33,016 bases of DNA, taken from positions 1 through 33,016 of the forward strand of contig NZ_RHHV01000020.1 in NCBI RefSeq assembly GCF_003710905.1, written 5' to 3'. The DNA is from Brevibacillus parabrevis. GTDB lineage: Bacteria > Bacillota > Bacilli > Brevibacillales > Brevibacillaceae. Position numbers and translations under genes: made by a program. The notes under the pieces are model-generated. The model saw only the letters and a program-made list of their open reading frames with translations, was not told the origin of the DNA and ran no database searches. This document shows positions 15,520 through 23,487 of this stretch, in pieces (position 1 is the stretch's first letter; each line of letters opens with the position of its first letter).

Positions 15520-17888
15520 TGCTGGCTCACCTTCCCTTCCACGCTCACATTCGGAATGCCGATATGGCGTTCATCAGGCAGCTGATTGGCAAACTTGATG
15601 CGCATCATGCCGTCTGCCGACACGTACAGGGCAGCCTTGTCGCCTGACATGACGGTGTTGTTGAACGCTTTTTCAAACGGCTCGTAAGCTTTTGCCTTCC
15701 AGTTGTACACTTCCTTGGAAAATGGCGTGTTGTCATCCGACCAGGTGTACAAATACACGTTTGTGATCTTCAGCTTCTTGTTTTCCTGACTCAGATTGAA
15801 GTCAAAGGTAATGTCTCCTGCCGGCAAGCGGTAGCCGTCCCCTTCATCGCCAACCGGAACGGAGCTGCCCGACATCGTGACATCGAATGTACCTGTCGGA
15901 TAGTAGACATGTCCGTCTTTGGAAGGCTGCACCTTCAGTTCGGAAGTAATTAGTGTAAGGCTCTCCAGCTTGGTGTTTTCGTTTTGCACGACAGCATCGA
16001 CAACCGACTGATTGGTCCAGCCTGCGATTCTCACGATTTCGTTCTGATTGTTTCTGCGATCAGTCATTTCCAGCATTTCGATCATGACTTGCTCACGCGT
16101 CTGCTCTGTTTGAATGGAGCGCAGATGCGCAGGCAGCGCCGTCGTAGCGTACGATTGACGATTGCTCCATCTCGCCTGGGCTGCTGGCTGGAACGGCAGA
16201 TTGACTTCAATGCTTGCTCCAGGTGCCAGCTCGCTAATTTCCTGCACTTGGTTACCGGAAAAAATCGTCAAATCGCGCAGGGCAAACTTGGTCTTGTTCG
16301 TAACCGTTCCTGTTAAGGCTCCTTCTTTGTAGGACAAGTTCGACTCAAAGCTGCCTGCATCGGAAATCGTATGCTCTGTCGCCACTTTGCGCGTCGACCA
16401 AAATTCTACGTCGCGGAACTGAATATCCGTTTGATCCGCCTGGGTGGAAGTCCAGATTTTAGGAATCACATCTGTCCGCTCCCGATCTGCAAGCGGTTGG
16501 GCTTGTCCTTGCCCTTTTACAGTCAGGCGATACTCACCGTTTCTTGGCACAAAAAAGGAGGTAAGCCCGTTTACTTTTGCCTGTCCATCGTTTTGCAACT
16601 GGACGAAGCTCACTTGATGGACGAGGACGCCCGTACCACGCTGCAAAGCGCCAAACGAGAAAATCCCGATCCCCGTGAGAATCGCCAAAGCTGGCACGAT
16701 GCCCCACATGTAGCTTTGTTTGCGCCATGCCCGCAAAATGAAAAACAAAATAGGTCCGGCAATCAGGGCATATATCCCGAACAACAGGGCAAACCAGCTT
16801 ACTTCCGGAATTTTCAGGTCCGGATTCATATCTGATGCTTCGCGCAGTGGCCAAATGCCGTCAAGCGAAGACGACTTGAAGTCGCCGAGCGAGGAACCAA
16901 ACGCTTTGATTAAAAGGTCAGACCAGAAGCGGCTGTTCCCGGCCCAGCTGGCGACAGGCTCCTCCGCCAGATCGTAGGCTGCGTACAGCACTTTGCCCTC
17001 CCCTACGTTATGTACGACAAACAGCGGGATTGTTCCCTCGCTGTACAGCACTTTCCCGGCTTTTACTGTACCGTTGCTGACCGTAAACGGAGCCGTCAGC
17101 TCAACGGGCTTCGTTTTATCCGTCTTCAAGTTGGCCAGCGACTTCACGCTCGTAGTCCCGGTCACTTCCACAGGAGAGAGGTCAGCGAGCGCTCCTGCGG
17201 TTTTCTTGTACTGGGCACCACCTGCCAGAACGAGCTTGCCCCCGGCTTTTGTCCAGTCGCGTATCGCCTGAATTTGCTGCTCATTCAACGAATCCAGGGC
17301 AAAATTGTTCAGGATCAGCATGTTGAGCATTTGCAGCTGCACGCCCGAAGTCGGAACATTCTCCGGCTTCATCGGCACTGCTTTCGCCGGATTCGGAAAC
17401 GTGTCCCGCGGCAGCGCCGAGAGGAAATTCGCGGTATCTGCGTTTTGCCCCAGCACCCCGATCATTACCATATCGTTACTGTAGCTTTGACCATTCAAGG
17501 GCGCTTGCGCTACGATCTTGTCGTTTACCATCATGGCTACATACGTACTGTTGTACAGCTCTGAACCAGGCACCATGATCGTTACTTGCTTGGTCACGCC
17601 TTTGGCAATCGACACTGGCTGGTAATAGGCGGCGGAATACTGATTGTTCCCTCTGTTCCCCGTCGCTACCATCAGGTTGCCTTCCGTATCAGCGCCTCCA
17701 TTTGTTACAGTCACCACAATCGGCACTTGCCCTGCTTCCTTGTACGCGCCATCGATCCCTGCGCTCACCCTTAGCTGGATCGTGCCCTCTGCCAGAGCGA
17801 CCGCCCCTTGGTGCGCAGGTCCCAACACCAGCAGCAACAGGAGCGCGAACATGGAAAGCAGCCATCGCTTGCCCTTCACCATTTTCAT
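15516..17888 (-). CDS. Large signal-peptide membrane protein, first gene of the MoxR/vWA/ABC operon
   Basis: 790 residues, not assigned to a named family. The N-terminus is a signal peptide (about 1-33, with a hydrophobic core LLSMFALLLLLVLG). An extracytoplasmic region holds a glutamine-amidotransferase-like fold segment (IRDWTKAGGKLVLAGG, near 205-225). Two closely spaced membrane helices (about 365-387 and 393-413) follow, then a second extracytoplasmic beta-rich region to the end. The start is supported by GGAGG about 10 bases upstream. It overlaps the ABC ATPase gene by 4 bases. The architecture, a big outside protein tied to an ABC-2 exporter and MoxR/vWA proteins, suggests an envelope machine. 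No strong sigma-A promoter was found in the 179 bases upstream. Confidence 0.8.
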   Translation of the reverse strand: MKMVKGKRWLLSMFALLLLLVLGPAHQGAVALAEGTIQLRVSAGIDGAYKEAGQVPIVVTVTNGGADTEGNLMVATGNRGNNQYSAAYYQPVSIAKGVTKQVTIMVPGSELYNSTYVAMMVNDKIVAQAPLNGQSYSNDMVMIGVLGQNADTANFLSALPRDTFPNPAKAVPMKPENVPTSGVQLQMLNMLILNNFALDSLNEQQIQAIRDWTKAGGKLVLAGGAQYKKTAGALADLSPVEVTGTTSVKSLANLKTDKTKPVELTAPFTVSNGTVKAGKVLYSEGTIPLFVVHNVGEGKVLYAAYDLAEEPVASWAGNSRFWSDLLIKAFGSSLGDFKSSSLDGIWPLREASDMNPDLKIPEVSWFALLFGIYALIAGPILFFILRAWRKQSYMWGIVPALAILTGIGIFSFGALQRGTGVLVHQVSFVQLQNDGQAKVNGLTSFFVPRNGEYRLTVKGQGQAQPLADRERTDVIPKIWTSTQADQTDIQFRDVEFWSTRKVATEHTISDAGSFESNLSYKEGALTGTVTNKTKFALRDLTIFSGNQVQEISELAPGASIEVNLPFQPAAQARWSNRQSYATTALPAHLRSIQTEQTREQVMIEMLEMTDRRNNQNEIVRIAGWTNQSVVDAVVQNENTKLESLTLITSELKVQPSKDGHVYYPTGTFDVTMSGSSVPVGDEGDGYRLPAGDITFDFNLSQENKKLKITNVYLYTWSDDNTPFSKEVYNWKAKAYEPFEKAFNNTVMSGDKAALYVSADGMMRIKFANQLPDERHIGIPNVSVEGKVSQQ

Positions 17889-18029
17889 TCCCTCAATACC
17901 TCCATGGTCAATTCGTTTGCAGTCTATTCGTCTTTTTCATACAAATTAAGACGCGATTGACGGGAAAAAAGCTACAGTTAATTTTGCACAGGGGAACGAT
18001 TGGCCTTCATCGCAGGTGGAGTGTATGCA

Positions 18030-18063
18030 AAAAGCTGCCCCGCACGGAAAGGAGGCAGCTTTT
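18030..18063 (-). terminator. Terminator after proline dehydrogenase
   Basis: AAAAGCTGCC and GGCAGCTTTT form a 10-bp stem with a 14-base loop, 5 bases after the proline dehydrogenase stop on the minus strand. It also separates that gene from the eight-gene operon. Confidence 0.9.
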
Positions 18064-18067
18064 CGTC

Positions 18068-19045
18068 TCATGCTTCGACTCTGGTTGTGTCGTACTCGGA
18101 ATCGCGAATCCGGGTCGGATCGAACATGTCCGCGATTGCCTGATGCACATGCGCCGGATGCTCGGCAAGCCTGTGGCACAAGTACAAGTACCACTCGGTT
18201 CCATACGTCAAATACACCCGCACGGGCAGCCCCTTTTTGCGCAGCTCGCGGGCCAATTCGGGCCGCACGCCGTAGAGCAGTTCCAGCTCCACATTCGGCC
18301 GCTGCAAGTAACCTCGCTCACAGAGGGCAGCCACAATCGCCTGGTCATGCGTTGCCAATGCGCAGTCGTGACCAGCCTCCACGCACCGCTCAGCCAGTTG
18401 CAAATACCGCTCGTTCAGCTCCGGCGACCTCGGCAGCGCCAGTTGTTGCGGCTCCTGGAACGCTCCTTTGACGAGGCGAATTTTTCCTGGCAGATGCAGC
18501 AGTCGCTTGAGATCGTCCACGGAGCGGTGCAGATGGGCCTGAAGCGTGATGCCTACGTTAGCGTGGCGCTCTGTCAGGCGCTCGTATATTTGCAAAATCG
18601 CCTCGGTTTTCTCCGACTCCTCCATGCTGATCATCAAATACTGCCCGTGCGCTTTGGCGCATTCCGCCATTTCCTTTACGTGTTCCAGCGCGGTCTTCGG
18701 CTGAATCAACAGCCCCAGATGCGAGAGATCAAACGAAATGTTGGCAGCGGTGTCCAGCCGGGAACAGTCTTTCGCTACCTGCAAAAATTCCCGCTTGGCA
18801 AGCTGTGCCGTTGCTTCGTCCAGCGTATTTTCCCCGATGTACTCGATGGATGTCTGATAGCCCCACTGCTTTAGTTTGGCGGCAACATGCATCGCTTCTT
18901 CACGAGTCTCGCCCGTTACATAGCGCTTCGCGGCGGATAAAAGCAGCTTGTACAACTGGGGGGTGCTTTGGACAAATTGCTTGATGCTCTCATCCCGGGC
19001 GATGGTTTTCAATACGTGGGCAGTCTGCTTTTCCTGGTTGTTCAC
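18068..19045 (-). CDS. Proline dehydrogenase family protein
   Basis: About 325 residues from a GTG at 19043-19045, chosen because CAAAGGAGAG (19053-19062) lies 8-9 bases upstream; the upstream ATG at 19087 lacks such a site. The TIM-barrel, FAD-binding enzyme oxidises proline to pyrroline-5-carboxylate. Family marks are the RLVKGAFQEP strand (usually KGAY.EP), LATHDQAIV, LELLYGVRPELARELRKKG, VRVYLTYGTEWYLYL and the final helix HRLAEHPAH. In standard enzymes that helix reads RRLAER-P-N, so one of two substrate-carboxylate Arg residues (RR) is His here and later positions also differ. Substrate preference may therefore be altered. It is transcribed away from a MocR regulator 123 bases upstream, which probably controls it. 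No pyrroline-5-carboxylate dehydrogenase gene lies nearby. Confidence 0.85.
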   Translation of the reverse strand: MNNQEKQTAHVLKTIARDESIKQFVQSTPQLYKLLLSAAKRYVTGETREEAMHVAAKLKQWGYQTSIEYIGENTLDEATAQLAKREFLQVAKDCSRLDTAANISFDLSHLGLLIQPKTALEHVKEMAECAKAHGQYLMISMEESEKTEAILQIYERLTERHANVGITLQAHLHRSVDDLKRLLHLPGKIRLVKGAFQEPQQLALPRSPELNERYLQLAERCVEAGHDCALATHDQAIVAALCERGYLQRPNVELELLYGVRPELARELRKKGLPVRVYLTYGTEWYLYLCHRLAEHPAHVHQAIADMFDPTRIRDSEYDTTRVEA

Positions 19046-19117
19046 ATGCACTCTCTCCTTTGACTGGGCAATCTTCTCTTCCCTCACCCTAACATGATAA
19101 GCTGGAGACGATCAGAT

Positions 19118-19150
19118 CCAGTTTGGGCCTGTTTGGACAGGACCAGTTGG
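19118..19150. promoter_or_regulatory. Direct-repeat operator candidate between proline dehydrogenase and MocR
   Basis: Three direct repeats lie on the plus strand: CCAGTTTGG at 19118-19126, CCTGTTTGG at 19128-19136 and CCAGTTGG at 19143-19150. The first two start exactly 10 bases apart, one helical turn. MocR/GabR-type regulators bind direct repeats on one face of DNA, so this is the likely binding site of the adjacent MocR protein. The third copy touches its ribosome binding site region. Confidence 0.6.
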
Positions 19151-19168
19151 AAAGGAGGCGCATTCGCC

Positions 19169-20569
19169 ATGCTATGGGTGCCCATCGATCGGGACAAGCC
19201 GATTCCTTTGACCCGGCAAATTTATACAGAATTTCGCGACAAAATATTGCGCGGCGACTGGGCAGCCGGCTTCAAGCTGCCTTCCACCCGAAAAATGGCG
19301 CAAGAGCTGCGCATTTCCCGAAATGTCGCGATCGAAGCCTACGACCAGCTTTTCGCTGAAGGATATATCGAAAGCAGACAAGGCTCGGGCTATTTTGTCG
19401 CCGCAGGCATTTATTTGGAGCAGTTCGCTCGCGGACAGGAACGACCGCTCCCCTCGGCAGGCGATCAGCCGGAGCACCTCATTGATTTTCGTTCAGGCGT
19501 GCCTGCGCTCGAACAATTTCCCCGCAGCTTGTGGGGCAAAACCGTACAACAGGTGTGCCACGATGCCCCCTTGTCGGCTTTCGGCTACAATCGGCCCGAG
19601 GGACGCGCTGAGCTACGCGATGTACTGAGCCGCTATCTGTACCGGACGCGCGGCGTGCAATGCACTCCTGAGCAAATCGTCATGACCTCCGGCGCGACTC
19701 AGGCGCTTACTTTGATTGCCAAAGTTTTGCTGAACCGCGAAAGCTGCGTGCTCATCGAAGACCCGATCACCCAGGATATCCAGTCGATCTTCACCTCGAC
19801 AGGAGCCAGACTTTGTCCGGTTCCCGTTGACGAGTACGGCATGAACATGCACAGTCTGCCTTCGCCACTCGCTGGCAGCAGACCCCGTTTTGCCTTTGTG
19901 ACGCCATCCCACCAGTTTCCGCTCGGCACTACGCTGACGATCCAGCGGCGAATCCAGCTGATCCAATACGCGCGCTCAGTCGATTGCTACATCGTCGAGG
20001 ACGATTACGACAGCGAATTTCGCTATGAGAGCCCGCCCATCAGCTCGATCCAGGGGTTGGCCCCCGAGCGGGTAATCTACATCGGCTCCTTCAGCAAAAT
20101 ATTGTCGCCTGGCCTGCGCCTCGGCTACCTTGTCCTGCCGGAAACATTGGTCGAGCGGTATCACAAAGCCAAATGGCTGTCCGACCTGCACACGCCTTCG
20201 CTCGAACAGCTCGCTCTCGGTCGCTTCATCGAGGAAGGCCATCTGGAAAAGTACATCAGCAAAATGAAAAAGCTGTACAAAAAACGGCGCCAATGCCTGA
20301 TAGAGGCGCTGCGCCGCACGTTTGCCGATCGCGCCACCATCTGGGGAGAAGCTGCCGGGCTGCACATCGTCGCTGCTTTTGACGGCATCTCCTTTACACC
20401 GGATGTCTTGACTGCACTGGAAGCTGCTGGCGTGCGCGTCTACCCTGTGGAGGAACATGCGATTGGGAAAGGCAGACATGAAGACAAGATTGTGATTGGG
20501 TACGGCAATGTTTCCGAGGACGGCATAGAAGAAGGTGTCCGCAGAATGGGAATCGTTCTCAGCCGTTGA
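19169..20569 (+). CDS. MocR-type regulator: GntR DNA-binding domain plus PLP aminotransferase-like domain
   Basis: About 466 residues from the ATG at 19169, supported by AAAGGAGG 10 bases upstream; an in-frame ATG at 19094 lacks one. Residues about 10-75 form a GntR winged helix (LPSTRKMAQELRISRNVAIEAYDQL, then the wing ESRQGSGYFV). The rest is a fold-type I aminotransferase-like domain with the PLP Asp in VEDDYDSEFRY and the Schiff-base Lys K310 in GSFSKILSPGLRLGY, including the phosphate-binding Arg. It probably senses an amino acid or its PLP adduct. It is divergent from proline dehydrogenase, with a direct-repeat operator between, so a proline-related signal is the natural guess. Known relatives are GabR and PdxR; the effector is not shown. 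Confidence 0.9.
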   Translation: MLWVPIDRDKPIPLTRQIYTEFRDKILRGDWAAGFKLPSTRKMAQELRISRNVAIEAYDQLFAEGYIESRQGSGYFVAAGIYLEQFARGQERPLPSAGDQPEHLIDFRSGVPALEQFPRSLWGKTVQQVCHDAPLSAFGYNRPEGRAELRDVLSRYLYRTRGVQCTPEQIVMTSGATQALTLIAKVLLNRESCVLIEDPITQDIQSIFTSTGARLCPVPVDEYGMNMHSLPSPLAGSRPRFAFVTPSHQFPLGTTLTIQRRIQLIQYARSVDCYIVEDDYDSEFRYESPPISSIQGLAPERVIYIGSFSKILSPGLRLGYLVLPETLVERYHKAKWLSDLHTPSLEQLALGRFIEEGHLEKYISKMKKLYKKRRQCLIEALRRTFADRATIWGEAAGLHIVAAFDGISFTPDVLTALEAAGVRVYPVEEHAIGKGRHEDKIVIGYGNVSEDGIEEGVRRMGIVLSR

Positions 20570-20602
20570 CCTGCAACGGACCAAGCCATGCAGCCCCGCA
20601 TT

Positions 20603-20646
20603 GAAAAAAGCCAATCTCCCGCTAATGTGGAAGATTGGCTCTTTTT
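20603..20646. terminator. Bidirectional terminator shared by MocR and the small Cys/Arg protein gene
   Basis: AGCCAATCT (20609-20617) and AGATTGGCT (20632-20640) form a 9-bp stem with A- and T-runs on both sides. It lies 33 bases after the MocR stop (plus strand) and 11 bases after the stop of the small gene (minus strand), where the T-run is longer. Confidence 0.85.
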
Positions 20647-20656
20647 AAGAGAGAAA

Positions 20657-20863
20657 TTACCAATGACGACGGCCGCAGCATTGGGGCGGACAGTTGCGGC
20701 AACGGTCAGGACATCTGCGTCTGCGGTTCCAGCCTTGCGAGCTTCCTCCGCCGCGATGATCCCAGCCAGGAGGGCGTTGACCATCCCGCTGCCATGGATA
20801 ATAGGAAGATTGCCCAGTCGAAGAAGAATACGAGGACTGCCATTGCGAACTTTGATAATTCAT
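20657..20863 (-). CDS. Small Ser/Gln/Trp- and Cys/Arg-rich protein, unknown (spore-coat-like composition)
   Basis: 68 residues, not recognised. The N-terminal half is rich in Ser, Tyr, Gln and Trp; the middle has PPGW and a GGGSSQGW run; the C-terminal 20 residues are packed with Arg and five Cys (RCPDRCRNCPPQCCGRRHW, near 49-68). Such compositions are common in small spore-coat proteins, but no family match is claimed. Support for a real gene: an AGAAGG-like ribosome binding site 7 bases before the ATG, an AT-rich -10-like stretch (about 20893-20905) placed about 33 bases before the start, and an intrinsic terminator starting 11 bases after the stop. Overlapping reading frames exist on the same strand but end or start awkwardly. 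Confidence 0.55.
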   Translation of the reverse strand: MNYQSSQWQSSYSSSTGQSSYYPWQRDGQRPPGWDHRGGGSSQGWNRRRRCPDRCRNCPPQCCGRRHW

Positions 20864-21028
20864 GCTGTCGCCTTCTTTCCTCTTGTTTTTGGATGACTAT
20901 ATGTATATATGCCAGAGGAGGTAAAGCCGCATAGACAACTATCTTTCCCAGAGGAAAAATCAGGTATCTACCTATGTTTTCTACTACCTTTCCCAGCTGC
21001 ATGCCTAAGACGCCTGACGCGCCAAAAG

Positions 21029-21072
21029 GCAAAAAACCGGAACATTCCCCGCTTGGAATGTCCGGCTTTTTG
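21029..21072 (-). terminator. Terminator after glpP (end of the glycerol operon)
   Basis: The minus strand reads GCCGGACATTCC, loop, GGAATGTTCCGG and then a T-run. It lies about 20 bases past the glpP stop. The long stem also has A residues on the far side. Confidence 0.9.
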
Positions 21073-21092
21073 CTGGATTCGCCCTTGTTATC

Positions 21093-21647
21093 CTATGATT
21101 TTGCCCACAGCTCTCTGCGGGAGGTAGTGACAGAGGTCGCACCTGCCTGCAAAGCCCGATCCACGTCTTCCTTCGTACGGATGAAGCCACCTGCGATGAT
21201 CGGGATACGGGTCCGCTCCATGATCTCCTCGATCAAATGCGGGATGATCCCCGGCAGCACTTCCACGTAATCCGGTTTCGTCCGCTCCAGCTGCGTAAGG
21301 CTGCTGTCCAATGCCATCGTATCGATCAGGAAAAGACGCTGGATGGAAATCAGCCCTTTTTTCTTCGCGGCCAAAACCACACTGTTTCTCGTCGTGATGA
21401 TTCCGTCAGGCTTCACTTCCTGCGCAAGAAATTCCATCGCATACTCATCCGACTTCAATCCGTCGATGAGGTCGGCGTGAATGAGCAGTTTTTTTCCAAA
21501 CGCTCTCGCCCGCTTGCCCAAAGGCTTTACTTGCGCTACATGGGCGTTCAGCAAAATAATGCGTTCGTAGCACGTCTCCATCAGCTCGTCAAATTCTTTC
21601 AGTGTTCGGGCAGCCGGAAGAATAGGCTGATTAATCTGGTTGGCCAA
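21093..21647 (-). CDS. glpP: GlpP, glycerol-3-phosphate responsive antiterminator
   Basis: 184 residues. A TIM-barrel-like RNA-binding regulator that, bound to glycerol-3-phosphate, prevents termination in glp leader transcripts. Family marks are ILPAARTLKEFDELM at the N-terminus, LLIHADLIDGLKSDEYAMEFL, PDGIITTRNSVVLAAKKKGL, YVEVLPGIIPHLIEEI and PIIAGGFIRTKEDVDRALQAGATSVTTS. The start is a TTG (21645-21647) with AGGGGTGA 7 bases upstream; no ATG fits. It is the last gene of the glp operon, 13 bases after glpD. In Bacillus subtilis glpP comes first, so here the regulator is downstream of the leaders it controls, which would give positive feedback. Confidence 0.95.
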   Translation of the reverse strand: MANQINQPILPAARTLKEFDELMETCYERIILLNAHVAQVKPLGKRARAFGKKLLIHADLIDGLKSDEYAMEFLAQEVKPDGIITTRNSVVLAAKKKGLISIQRLFLIDTMALDSSLTQLERTKPDYVEVLPGIIPHLIEEIMERTRIPIIAGGFIRTKEDVDRALQAGATSVTTSRRELWAKS

Positions 21648-21660
21648 TCAGGAGTCACCC

Positions 21661-23328
21661 CTATTGAAATGTTTTGGCTAGATGGTATTCCTCGGCAAAA
21701 GCTTTCAAGTCCCGGTCTTTTTGCTCTGCGTCCGCATGCAGCTTGTTGGCCAGCTCGTCGGCCACCATCGGGTATATGCTTTCCAATGAATCGCGTTCAA
21801 AAAACAGTCGGCCTGTGCGACGGATCAAAAAGTCGCTGACAGTCATGACCATTTCTTCTTCCAGTGCGTAGTGCAGCTCAGCCAAAAGCAGCGCTTCCGC
21901 CGCCGACTGTGTCTCGTTGTTGGCAATGTATTCAAGACACGCCGTTACTATTTTTTCGCTATTGCTGCCGAACTTTCCTACAAGAACGCGAATTTGCTCT
22001 TCCGAGATGCCAAAATCGCGCACTCGCTCTGCTTGCTTTTTCACATAGGCAGGGATCATTTTCCCGGAGGCGAACTCGCCGCCCGACAGCACGATTGTGT
22101 CCGTTTGGCACGGCTTGAACGATCTTCCTTCTTCTGTCGTCAACTGTTTGGCGACTACGTCCACGATGCGCTCTGCCATCTTGCGGAAGCCAGTCAGCTT
22201 GCCGCCCGCAATCGTGATCAGGCCGCTTTTGGAATAAAAAATCTCGTCCTTGCGCGACAGCTCGGAAGGCGATTTGCCATCCTCGTGAATCAGCGGTCGC
22301 AGCCCCGCCCAGCTGGAGCTGACATCCTGCTCGGTCAGTTTGGCAGTCGGGAACATTTCGTTGGCGGCGCGAAGCACGTACTCCATATCTTCACGCGTCA
22401 CCGTCGGGCGCTCCAGCACTCCCTGGTAGTTCGTGTCTGTCGTGCCGATATACGTGCTGTTATTCCTTGGAATCGCAAACAGCATGCGTCCGTCGGAGAC
22501 ATCGAAGTAAACGGATTGTTTGAGCGGCAGTCGGTTGTACGGAACAACGAGGTGGACGCCTTTGGTCAGGTGCAGTCTTTTGCCGTACAAGGAACGGTCT
22601 TTTTCCCTGAGTTGATCGACCCATGGACCTGCGGCGTTGACGATTTTTTTCGCGTACAGCTCGTATTCGCTGCCGGACAGCAAATCTTTCGCACGAATGC
22701 CTGTCACTTTGCCGTTCTCGTAAATAAACTCGGTTGCCTCCGTGTAGTTTGTGCACAAAGCCCCGTGCGCGCGCGCTGTCTTCATGACTTCGACCGTCAG
22801 ACGGGCATCGTCGGTGCGGTATTCGAAGTACAGTCCGCCGCCTTTTAAAATATCCGTGCGCAAAAGCGGCTCTGCTTCCATCGTCCGCTGTTTGTTCAGC
22901 ATGATGCGGCGCTCTTTGCGCTCGACGCCCGCCAACACATCGTAAATGTACAAGCCGACGGACGTAGCCAGCTTGCCGTACGTCCCTTTTTCCACGATCG
23001 GCAAGATCATTTTTTCCGGAATGACGATGTGCGGAGCATTGCGATACAAAATGGCGCGCTCTCTGCCCACCTCGCGCACGAGCTGCACATCGCCCTGCTT
23101 CAAGTAACGCAATCCTCCGTGGACGAGCTTGGTCGAACGGCTGCTCGTACCTGCGGCAAAGTCTTGCTTTTCTACCAGTCCTACGGTAAGTCCGCGCGAA
23201 GCGGCGTCAAGGGCAATCCCCGCTCCGGTGACGCCTCCTCCGATGATTAAAAGATCGAGGCGCTTGCTCGCCATTTCTTCCAGACATGCCTGACGCGTAA
23301 ATGATGACAATTTTCGTTGAGCGTTCAT
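21661..23328 (-). CDS. glpD: Aerobic glycerol-3-phosphate dehydrogenase
   Basis: About 555 residues. A peripheral membrane flavoenzyme that oxidises glycerol-3-phosphate to dihydroxyacetone phosphate and passes electrons to quinone. The FAD-binding GxGxxG is in LLIIGGGVTGAGIALDAASRG near the N-terminus, then EKQDFAAGTSSRSTKLVHGGLRYL, typical of GlpD. The start ATG at 23326-23328 is preceded by AAAGGA; an in-frame ATG at 23436 lies inside the leader terminator and is rejected. Expression should depend on its own promoter (about 23459-23487) and on GlpP antitermination at 23353-23440. It is transcribed with glpP. Confidence 0.95.
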   Translation of the reverse strand: MNAQRKLSSFTRQACLEEMASKRLDLLIIGGGVTGAGIALDAASRGLTVGLVEKQDFAAGTSSRSTKLVHGGLRYLKQGDVQLVREVGRERAILYRNAPHIVIPEKMILPIVEKGTYGKLATSVGLYIYDVLAGVERKERRIMLNKQRTMEAEPLLRTDILKGGGLYFEYRTDDARLTVEVMKTARAHGALCTNYTEATEFIYENGKVTGIRAKDLLSGSEYELYAKKIVNAAGPWVDQLREKDRSLYGKRLHLTKGVHLVVPYNRLPLKQSVYFDVSDGRMLFAIPRNNSTYIGTTDTNYQGVLERPTVTREDMEYVLRAANEMFPTAKLTEQDVSSSWAGLRPLIHEDGKSPSELSRKDEIFYSKSGLITIAGGKLTGFRKMAERIVDVVAKQLTTEEGRSFKPCQTDTIVLSGGEFASGKMIPAYVKKQAERVRDFGISEEQIRVLVGKFGSNSEKIVTACLEYIANNETQSAAEALLLAELHYALEEEMVMTVSDFLIRRTGRLFFERDSLESIYPMVADELANKLHADAEQKDRDLKAFAEEYHLAKTFQ

Positions 23329-23352
23329 CGTTGATCTCATCCTTTCTGACGA

Positions 23353-23440
23353 AAAAACAAAAAACAGCCAATATCCAAAAGAAGCAACGACATTGTCCAT
23401 TGCCCTTTTGATACTGGCTGTCTCCACGGTCTCCACAGCA
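23353..23440 (-). promoter_or_regulatory. glpD leader: GlpP antiterminator site and intrinsic terminator
   Basis: The minus strand has the element TGCTGTGGAGA, then 4 bases, GGAGACAGC, running into a long hairpin (GACAGCCAGTATCAAAAG pairing with CTTTTGGATATTGGCTGT) and T-runs. The same element with 3 bases between the GGAGA units occurs before glpF. Pairing of the element with the terminator base makes it a typical GlpP-controlled attenuator: terminated unless GlpP with glycerol-3-phosphate is bound. Confidence 0.8.
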
Positions 23441-23458
23441 AATGATTAACTTATCTTT

Positions 23459-23487
23459 ACTCTATTCCTCTTTGGCGCAAAAATCAA
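23459..23487 (-). promoter_or_regulatory. Candidate sigma-A promoter for glpD
   Basis: Minus strand TTGATT (23482-23487) and TAGAGT (23459-23464) separated by 17 bases. The -35 overlaps the glpK stop codon. Transcription would start just before the leader element, so glpD-glpP can be made apart from glpFK. Confidence 0.55.

Noticed and set aside
5363..17888. The MoxR/vWA operon as an antiviral defence system
   Set aside because: No nuclease, nucleotide cyclase, protease or other effector is present, and the ABC exporter and signal peptides point to an envelope role.
20440..20784. 114-residue minus-strand frame overlapping the MocR end and the small Cys/Arg gene
   Set aside because: Runs through the shared terminator and into the MocR gene; the 68-residue frame has the better start and stop context.
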